Of a stretch of DNA of 64,000 bases, positions 58,281 to 64,000 are shown one piece after another. The first letter of the stretch is position 1. Each line of letters opens with the position of its first letter. The position numbers and the translations under genes are program-made. The notes below the pieces were generated by a model. It did no database searches and was not told the origin of the DNA. It saw only the letters and a list, made by a program, of their open reading frames with translations. Source of the stretch: Streptomyces roseicoloratus. GTDB lineage: Bacteria; Actinomycetota; Actinomycetes; Streptomycetales; Streptomycetaceae. The stretch spans positions 62,001 through 126,000 of the forward strand of contig NZ_SDOY01000116.1 of assembly GCF_004117935.1 (NCBI RefSeq), in the 5' to 3' direction.

Positions 58281-59818
58281 ACGAGACCAAGCCGGTCGCC
58301 GAGATCAGGAACCTGCGCGTGGAGGTGGACGGCCGGGCGATCGTCGACGGAGTGAACCTCCGGGTCGTCCCCGGCACGATCACCGCCCTCGTGGGCGCGT
58401 CCGGCAGCGGGAAGACCACCACGGGCCTGGCGCTGCTCGGCGAGTACCCGGAGGGCGCACGCGTCACGGGAGACGTCCACGCGCCCGACGGCCTCGTCGG
58501 ATACGTCCCGCAGCACCCCGCAGCCGTACTCAATCCCGCGCGTCGCACCGGCGCCCTGCTGCGGGACATCGCCCGTACGCAGGTACGGCACCTGCCGCGA
58601 CGGGACCGCCGGGCCGCCGTGCACGAGCGCGTCCTGCGGGCGCTGTCGTCGGCCCAGGTGCCCGATGCCGGGACGATGCTGCGGCGCCACCCCGACCAGC
58701 TGTCGGGCGGTCAGCAACAACGCGTCGTCCTCGCACAGGCCCTGCTGCTCGGCGCCCGGGTCGTGGTGGCCGACGAGCCGACCACAGGACAGGACGCACT
58801 GACGAAACGGGGCATCGTCGAGCAGCTCGCGGCCGTCGCCCGGGAAGGCATCGCCGTCGTCCTGCTCAGTCACGACCTGGACGTCGTACGCGCACTCGCC
58901 GACGAGGTGCTGGTCATGCAGGACGGGCACGTGGCGGAGTCGGGGCCGGCCGAGCGCCTGTGGCGCGCGCCGCGGCACCCCTGGACGGCCGAACTCCTGG
59001 CAGCCGCATCCACCACCACCCGCATCGAGCCGGCAGCCGAGGGCGACGTGGTCCTCCGGACCGGGCACCTCATCGCCCGCCACGGCCGGACGGCCGTGGT
59101 CCGTACGCCTCCGCTCGTCCTCCGCGCCGGCGAATGCCTGGCCGTCGTCGGCCGCTCGGGCAGCGGAAAGACCACCCTGGCCCGCTGCCTGGCGGGCCTC
59201 CACCGCGATCACGACGGTGAGATCCTCCTCGACGGCGTCCCCCTCCCCCGCAGCCTGCGGAACCGCACGCGGCGGCAACTCGCCTCCGTCCAGTACGTCT
59301 TCCAGGACGCCGCAGCCGCGTTCGACGAACACCGCCCGGTCCTCCAGCAGGTGGCCCGCACGGCGGTACGGCTGCGCGGGGTGGCCGAGCCGGACGCACT
59401 GGCCGAAGCGCTCACCACTCTCGCCGCCCTCGGGCTGGCCGACGACCTCGTATGCCGTCGCCCCGGCCGGCTGTCCGGCGGCGAACTCCAGCGCGCGGCA
59501 CTGGCCCGGGCCCTGCTGGCCCGGCCCCGAGTCCTGATCTGCGACGAGATCACCTCCGGCCTCGACACGGTCACCCGCCGGGGCATCCTCGACACGCTGG
59601 CGGGCCTCGTGCGCGACCGGGGCGACCTGTCCCTCGTACTGGTCACGCACGACCCGGCCACGGCCGCGCTGGCCACCCGCATCGCCGTGCTGGAGGCCGG
59701 CGCCCTCGTCGAAGAGGGACCGGCACGGCAGCTCCTCACGGCCCCGCGGCACGCCTTCGGCGTCCGTCTGCTGGAGACCGTCGCGCGCGACCGCCCGCGA
59801 GGACGAGTACCTGAGTGA
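58277..59818 (+). CDS. ABC importer ATPase, fused DppD-DppF type (two nucleotide-binding domains)
   Basis: 513 residues holding two ATPase domains. Domain 1: Walker A GASGSGKTT, signature LSGGQQQR, Walker B VVVADEPTTG, switch LLSHD. Domain 2: Walker A GRSGSGKTT, signature LSGGELQR, Walker B VLICDEITSG, switch LVTHD. In most dipeptide/nickel importers these are separate proteins. With the binding protein and two permeases it makes a complete importer. Last gene of the Zur-box run. Confidence 0.93.
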   Translation: MNETKPVAEIRNLRVEVDGRAIVDGVNLRVVPGTITALVGASGSGKTTTGLALLGEYPEGARVTGDVHAPDGLVGYVPQHPAAVLNPARRTGALLRDIARTQVRHLPRRDRRAAVHERVLRALSSAQVPDAGTMLRRHPDQLSGGQQQRVVLAQALLLGARVVVADEPTTGQDALTKRGIVEQLAAVAREGIAVVLLSHDLDVVRALADEVLVMQDGHVAESGPAERLWRAPRHPWTAELLAAASTTTRIEPAAEGDVVLRTGHLIARHGRTAVVRTPPLVLRAGECLAVVGRSGSGKTTLARCLAGLHRDHDGEILLDGVPLPRSLRNRTRRQLASVQYVFQDAAAAFDEHRPVLQQVARTAVRLRGVAEPDALAEALTTLAALGLADDLVCRRPGRLSGGELQRAALARALLARPRVLICDEITSGLDTVTRRGILDTLAGLVRDRGDLSLVLVTHDPATAALATRIAVLEAGALVEEGPARQLLTAPRHAFGVRLLETVARDRPRGRVPE

Positions 59819-59919
59819 GGCACTCGGCCGGCCCGGTCCGGCCGGTCCGGCCGCCGCGGCCCAGGCGGGGGACGGGTGGGCAGCCGAGCGGGACTCCGGC
59901 GTCGCGGGTGACCGCTGAC

Positions 59920-59944
59920 GGCGGGCGACCGTCCGTCGGCCGCC
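59920..59944. terminator. Imperfect hairpin between convergent operons
   Basis: GGCGGGCGAC and GTCGGCCGCC pair at nine of ten bases around a CGTCC loop, in the 174-nt gap between the importer ATPase and the convergent formyltransferase. Probably a bidirectional terminator. Confidence 0.5.
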
Positions 59945-59992
59945 CTCGCGTCCGTGCCTGCCCGGGCCGGAGCCGGGAACGGGCCGCGGACC

Positions 59993-60877
59993 TCAGTCCA
60001 GTGCGTCGGCGGCCAGGACCCACAGGTCGCCGGTGCCGCACGTGATGCGGCGGCCGGTGCCGGCCGGCGGCCGGTCGAGCGTGGTGCGGCGCAGCCGCCA
60101 GCGTGTTCCGTCGATCACCGCCACCGGGCCCTGCACGCGGGAGTGGTGGCCCGCGATGTTCCACGCGCGCACCTGGGTGTGGATGTCGGTGGCCTTCGCG
60201 GACCAGTCCACCGTGGCGTAGTCCTCGGTGAAGAATCCGGCCCAGCTGCCCTCCCGCCGCGGCTGCGGTTCGCCTGGGTCCCCGCTCACCAGCCGCCGCA
60301 GCACCTGCGGCAGCATCGCCGAAGCCGCTTCCAGGACCCGGGTGTTGACGCCGGTGAAGGACCAGAGCCCGTCGGACAGCGGGATCGTCGTACGGGCCAG
60401 CACGGAGCCGGTGTCCAGCTCCGCGTCCATCCGGTGCCAGGTCACCCCGATCGAGCGTTCGCCGTTGCGCACGGCCCATCCGACCGGGTTCGGACCCCGG
60501 TAGGACGGCAGGTCGGAGGGGTGGCAGTTGATCGTTCCCAGGCGTGGGGCGGACACGGCGGCGGCCGGCAGTTTCCTCGGGTAGCCGTAGCTGACGGCCA
60601 CGTCCACCGCGTAGGCGCGCAGGATCGCGGTGACCGCGTCCGCGCGGGAGGGAACGGCCAGGTCCACGCCCGGCGGCAGGTCGTGCTCGCCGAGCACGTG
60701 TCCGGGCCAGTCGACCGGGCGCCGGTAGCCGACCACGACCGGCACCCGGTGCCCCAGCGTGCCGAGCGCCTCGACCAGCGGCGGAGCGGTCTGCGGCAGC
60801 GCCGCGACGACGGCGACGCTCAGTGCGGGGGCGTCCTGATCGCGCGTCGTCGCCCGTGGCGCGTGCGGGGCGGTCAT
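59993..60877 (-). CDS. Formyltransferase (Fmt/N-hydroxyornithine-formyltransferase-like)
   Basis: 294 residues. The formyl-tetrahydrofolate transferase core is clear: [20 protein letters not shown] holds the catalytic Asn and His, and [16 protein letters not shown] the catalytic Asp. Beside an NRPS and MbtH gene it is more likely a tailoring enzyme (as CchA in coelichelin, which formylates hydroxyornithine) than the tRNA formyltransferase. ATG overlaps the mbtH stop (ATGA). The acceptor amine is not known. Confidence 0.85.
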   Translation of the reverse strand: MTAPHAPRATTRDQDAPALSVAVVAALPQTAPPLVEALGTLGHRVPVVVGYRRPVDWPGHVLGEHDLPPGVDLAVPSRADAVTAILRAYAVDVAVSYGYPRKLPAAAVSAPRLGTINCHPSDLPSYRGPNPVGWAVRNGERSIGVTWHRMDAELDTGSVLARTTIPLSDGLWSFTGVNTRVLEAASAMLPQVLRRLVSGDPGEPQPRREGSWAGFFTEDYATVDWSAKATDIHTQVRAWNIAGHHSRVQGPVAVIDGTRWRLRRTTLDRPPAGTGRRITCGTGDLWVLAADALD

Positions 60878-61083
60878 CGAGCGGCCTCGGCGGCTCGCAG
60901 CGAGCGCGGCCGCAGGTCGGTCCAGGACGTCTCGATCCAGGCCAGGCAGGTGGCCCGGTCGGCGCGCGGATGCACCTCGCGCCAGCCGTCGGGAACGCTG
61001 ATGTGGGCGGGCCAGAGGCTGTGCTGGTCCTCGTCGTTGACGAGGACCAGGAAGGTGCCGTCGGGGTCGTCGAAGGGGTTCAC
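60874..61083 (-). CDS. MbtH-family NRPS accessory protein
   Basis: 69 residues: [20 protein letters not shown] and [19 protein letters not shown] match the MbtH signature (paired Trp that hold the A-domain). MbtH proteins bind and stabilise NRPS adenylation domains. GTG start with GAGGAG five bases upstream. It lies 146 nt downstream of the NRPS gene. Confidence 0.96.
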   Translation of the reverse strand: MNPFDDPDGTFLVLVNDEDQHSLWPAHISVPDGWREVHPRADRATCLAWIETSWTDLRPRSLRAAEAAR

Positions 61084-61120
61084 GGGTCTCCTCGGGTGGG
61101 CGGCGCATCGCGCCGCGGGA

Positions 61121-61160
61121 CAGCGTCGTGGTCGGTGGGGCAGCGTCGTGGTCGGTGGGG
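61121..61160. repeat. 20-bp tandem duplication between NRPS and mbtH
   Basis: CAGCGTCGTGGTCGGTGGGG occurs twice head to tail (61121-61140, 61141-61160) in the 146-nt gap between the NRPS stop and the MbtH start. Confidence 0.92.
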
Positions 61161-61229
61161 CAGGGGGCGTGGGAGGGGCGTCCGGGGCGGCGGCCGGTCC
61201 CTGCCGTCACGGCCGGGACCGGCACTCGG

Positions 61230-64000
61230 TCAGCCGCGTGCGGGTACGGAGGCGTCGCCGGGTCCGGTCGGCCGGATGCCCGGGTCCGCCGCCGGATCCG
61301 CCGCCCGTGTCGGTGACGGCAGGTGGGTGAGGCCGGCGGCCAGGGACGCCGGGGTGGCGTGCCGCATCACCTGGTCGAGGGTGGCCGCGGGGCCGAAGTG
61401 GTCCCGCAGGCGCTGGAGCAGGCGGGCGGCGAGCAGCGAATGACCGCCCAGGTCGAAGAAGTTGTCGTCGATGCCGACCCGCTCCAGCCCCAGGACGTCG
61501 GCGTACGCCTCGGTCACCACCCGTTCGGCCGGTGTGCGCGGCTCACGGATCAGGGCCGGGACGCGCCGGGGCTCGGGCAGGGACCGGCGGTCCACCTTGC
61601 CGTTGACGGTCAGCGGCATGCGGTCCAGCACCATGATCCGGGCGGGCAGCATGAAGTCGGGCAGCACCCGGGCCAGGGCGTCGCGCAGGGCGCCGCCCTC
61701 CAGGGGCGTACCGGTCCCGGACGCGCCCACCGCGTAGCCGGTGAGTTCCTTGCCGCCGCGTCCGTCCGGCCCGGCCACCACGGCGGCCTGCACCACGCCG
61801 GGGAGGGCGGCCAGGGCGGCCCGCACCTCGTCCGGCTCGATCCGGTGCCCGCGGATCTTGACCTGGTCGTCGTTGCGGCCGGTGAACTCCATCGTGCCGT
61901 CCGGCAGCCTGCGGGCGAGGTCGCCCGTGCGGTACATACGGCTGCCGGGCGGGCCGTACGGGTCGGCGACGAACCGCGCGGCGGTCAGTCCCGGCCGGCC
62001 CAGGTAGCCGCGGGCCACCTGGTCGCCCGCCAGGTACAGTTCGCCGGCCAGCCCGTCGGGGACCGGGCGCAGCCCCGCGTCCAGCAGCATCACCCGGGAG
62101 CCGGGCACCTCGCCGCCGATGCCCGGGCGCGCCGGCCAGCCGGCCGGGTCTCCGGTGACCTCGCCGGCGGTCACCACATGCGTCTCCGCCGGACCGTAGT
62201 GGTTGTGCAGGCGCTTGCCGCCGCGGGCGCAGAGGGAGCGCAGCTGAGGTCCGACGACCAGCGCCTCGCCGGCCTGCACCAGGTGCCGCAGGTCCGGCAG
62301 CGACTCGCGCTCCCCGTCGGCGAACTCGCACAGGGCCGCCAACACGGGGGTGGGGGCGAACAGTTCGGTCACCCGGTGCTCCCGCAGCCAGGCGGTCCAC
62401 GCGGCGGCGTCGGCGCGGGTGTCGGCATCGGGAACGGCCAGCGTCCGCCCCGTGCACAGTGCGGTGAGGACCTCCTGGGTGGCGACGTCGAACGCCATCG
62501 AGGTGAACTGGGCCGTCACCGCGTCCGGTTCGGCCGGGAAGCGACGCTCGTGCCAGTCCACCAGCCGGTCCATGGCGGCGCCCGGCATCACCACGGCCTT
62601 CGGCGTTCCCTGCGTCCCGGAGGTGTGCACCACATAGGCGGGGTGGCCGGGCAGCCGCGCCGGCCGGACCCGGCCGCCGCCGGCCGGCCGCCCGGAGGAC
62701 ACGAGGTGGGGTTCCAGCCGCATCCGGGGCACGGTGGCGTCGACGAGCGCCAGGGCCTCGTCGAACTCCCGTTGGTGGACGAGCAGTACGGGACGCCCCT
62801 CGGCGGCCAGCGCCGCCACACGGGGAGCGGGATGGCGCGGGTCGAGCCACAGGTAGGCGGCGCCGGCCTTGAGCACCGCGAGCATCGCGGTCACCGCGTC
62901 CCGGCCGCGCCGCAGGCAGAGCGCGACCACGTCCTCGGCTCCGATGCCCCGGGCGGTCAGTTCTCCGGCGAGCCGGTCCGAGGCCTCGTCCAGGCCCTGG
63001 TAGTCCAGCACCCCGCCGCCGTCCACCACGGCCGCCCGCCGGGGAGCCGCGCGCACGTGTGCCGCGAACCGCCCGAGGACGGGCATGGGCGCGGGCAGCG
63101 GCTCGGTCGCGTGCGGTCGGGCCTCGGCGACCGCGGGCGTGACCGGCCGCGTGGCGGGCACGGACAGATCGGCGGCCAGCGCGTCCAGGGCTTCGACGAA
63201 CCGCGCGCCGATGTCCCGGGCACCCGCTTCGCCGAGCCTGTCCGGTCGGTACTGGACCCGGACCGCAATCCGCTCGCCGGGCGAGACCAGCACACAGAGC
63301 GGGTAGTGGGTGCCGTTCTCCACCCGGCTGGACGTCACCCGCAGGTCCGCTCCCCACCGGGTGGCGAAGGCGTCGGTGTACGTCTCCAGCACCACGACCG
63401 TGTCGAAGAGTTCCCGCAGCCCCGCCGCCCTGGTGATCTCCGCGAGACCCAGCTGCTGGAAGGGCATCATCGCGGTCCGCTGCTCCTGGAGGGCCGTCAG
63501 CAGGGCGCCCCGGTCCCCGGCCGCAGCGGTGTCCACCCGTACCGGCACGGCGTTGTTCATCAGGCCCACCATGGACTCGACGCCGGGCAGGTGGGGCGGA
63601 CGGTCGGCGACGACCGTGCCGAACACCACGTCGGTGCGGCCGGTCAGCTGGGCGAGGACCAGCGCCCAGGCGCCCAGGACCAGGGTGTTGAGCGACAGGG
63701 CCCGCTCGCGGGCCTTCGCCCGCAGGGCGGCCGTGCGCTCGGCCGGCAGCTCGAGGAGCACCGTGTGGGGACGGGTCCGCGGCGCGTCGTCGCCCGGCGG
63801 GGTCAGCAGCGTCGGTTCGGTCACGTCGCCGAGCAGCGCCTGCCAGTGCTTGCCCGCCAACTCCCCGTCCTGCTCGGCGACATGGCGGAGGTAGCCGAGC
63901 GCCGACGGGCCTGCGGCGAGCCCCGGCACGGAGCCCGAGGCGGCCTGCCCGTACAGCTCGGCCAGGTCGGCCAGGGCGACCTGCATCGACCAGCCGTCCA
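61230..64000 (-). CDS. Nonribosomal peptide synthetase, C-terminal module (C-A-PCP), 5' end cut by window edge
   Basis: The frame is open at base 64000 and starts inside a condensation domain, just after the expected HHxxxDG ([16 protein letters not shown]). The A domain shows A3 [12 protein letters not shown] (about 62600), A4 FDVATQE (about 62490), A5 [11 protein letters not shown] (about 62200), A7/A8 YRTGDLARR and GHRIEPDEV, and A10 [10 protein letters not shown]. By alignment to GrsA I read the specificity code as D-V-Q-L-V-A-H-V-V-K, one change from the textbook proline code DVQLIAHVVK. The PCP carries [17 protein letters not shown]. No thioesterase follows; the chain ends about 70 residues after the PCP. 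The MbtH and formyltransferase genes lie downstream. Confidence 0.93.
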   Translation of the reverse strand, partial: DGWSMQVALADLAELYGQAASGSVPGLAAGPSALGYLRHVAEQDGELAGKHWQALLGDVTEPTLLTPPGDDAPRTRPHTVLLELPAERTAALRAKARERALSLNTLVLGAWALVLAQLTGRTDVVFGTVVADRPPHLPGVESMVGLMNNAVPVRVDTAAAGDRGALLTALQEQRTAMMPFQQLGLAEITRAAGLRELFDTVVVLETYTDAFATRWGADLRVTSSRVENGTHYPLCVLVSPGERIAVRVQYRPDRLGEAGARDIGARFVEALDALAADLSVPATRPVTPAVAEARPHATEPLPAPMPVLGRFAAHVRAAPRRAAVVDGGGVLDYQGLDEASDRLAGELTARGIGAEDVVALCLRRGRDAVTAMLAVLKAGAAYLWLDPRHPAPRVAALAAEGRPVLLVHQREFDEALALVDATVPRMRLEPHLVSSGRPAGGGRVRPARLPGHPAYVVHTSGTQGTPKAVVMPGAAMDRLVDWHERRFPAEPDAVTAQFTSMAFDVATQEVLTALCTGRTLAVPDADTRADAAAWTAWLREHRVTELFAPTPVLAALCEFADGERESLPDLRHLVQAGEALVVGPQLRSLCARGGKRLHNHYGPAETHVVTAGEVTGDPAGWPARPGIGGEVPGSRVMLLDAGLRPVPDGLAGELYLAGDQVARGYLGRPGLTAARFVADPYGPPGSRMYRTGDLARRLPDGTMEFTGRNDDQVKIRGHRIEPDEVRAALAALPGVVQAAVVAGPDGRGGKELTGYAVGASGTGTPLEGGALRDALARVLPDFMLPARIMVLDRMPLTVNGKVDRRSLPEPRRVPALIREPRTPAERVVTEAYADVLGLERVGIDDNFFDLGGHSLLAARLLQRLRDHFGPAATLDQVMRHATPASLAAGLTHLPSPTRAADPAADPGIRPTGPGDASVPARG

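Noticed and set aside
59993..60877. Housekeeping methionyl-tRNA formyltransferase
   Set aside because: Coupled by ATGA to mbtH behind an NRPS gene, and not near def or rRNA methyltransferase genes, so a tailoring role is more likely.
1..64000. CRISPR arrays, tRNA/rRNA genes, insertion sequences, phage genes
   Set aside because: None found: repeats are short tandem duplications without spacers, and no transposase, integrase or RNA-gene signature was seen.

Overview
The window is about 73% GC with many GTG starts and densely packed, ATGA/GTGA-coupled operons. Its gene set (DUF5941, SCO6745-family and DUF6126 proteins, a hopanoid locus, a c-di-AMP riboswitch ahead of a LysM/M23 protein) points to a Streptomyces chromosome, probably towards an arm. 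No tRNA, rRNA, insertion sequence or CRISPR array was seen. All calls come from reading the sequence; no database was searched.

Layout. 1-4.2 kb: divergent secreted beta-glucan enzymes (GH16 partial, GH3). 4.3-15 kb: mixed housekeeping and regulatory genes: Tex, an SCO6745-family protein, a GlxA-type regulator with a DJ-1/PfpI enzyme, enoyl-CoA hydratase, HdeD-like membrane protein, an RsbW-like ATPase, IPP isomerase, a methyltransferase-acetyltransferase fusion and a CDF metal exporter. 15.4-22.4 kb: one coupled operon that looks like synthesis and export of a glycerol- or polyol-phosphate envelope polymer (CDP-alcohol phosphotransferases, nucleotidyltransferase, glycerol-1-phosphate dehydrogenase-like enzyme, glycosyltransferase, TagGH-like exporter). 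22.5-34.2 kb: TetR gene, then the hopanoid operon (hpnC-hpnD-hpnE-prenyl synthase-shc-hpnG-hpnH-hpnO) and an XRE-cupin regulator with a DUF6126 microprotein. 34.2-37.5 kb: tyrosine phosphatase, c-di-AMP riboswitch with LysM/M23 endopeptidase, SGNH hydrolase. 37.5-42.8 kb: a complete STM4015-4014-4013-4012-4011 operon of unknown function. 43-48.3 kb: secreted and regulatory genes with local tandem repeats.

48.4-64 kb: a probable metallophore or peptide-ligand locus. A Zur-like box precedes a ten-gene run: ATP-grasp ligase, DUF364 putative metal-chelation protein, cysteine-synthase-like enzyme, dipeptide-epimerase-like enzyme, MFS exporter, methyltransferase, and a complete SBP-dependent ABC importer. 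Nine of these ten are joined by 4-nt stop/start overlaps except one 46-nt gap before the binding protein. Convergent to it are an NRPS (partial C-A-PCP, A-domain code reading close to proline), an MbtH protein and a formyltransferase; the NRPS runs off the right edge. This is the region most likely to hold an undescribed system.
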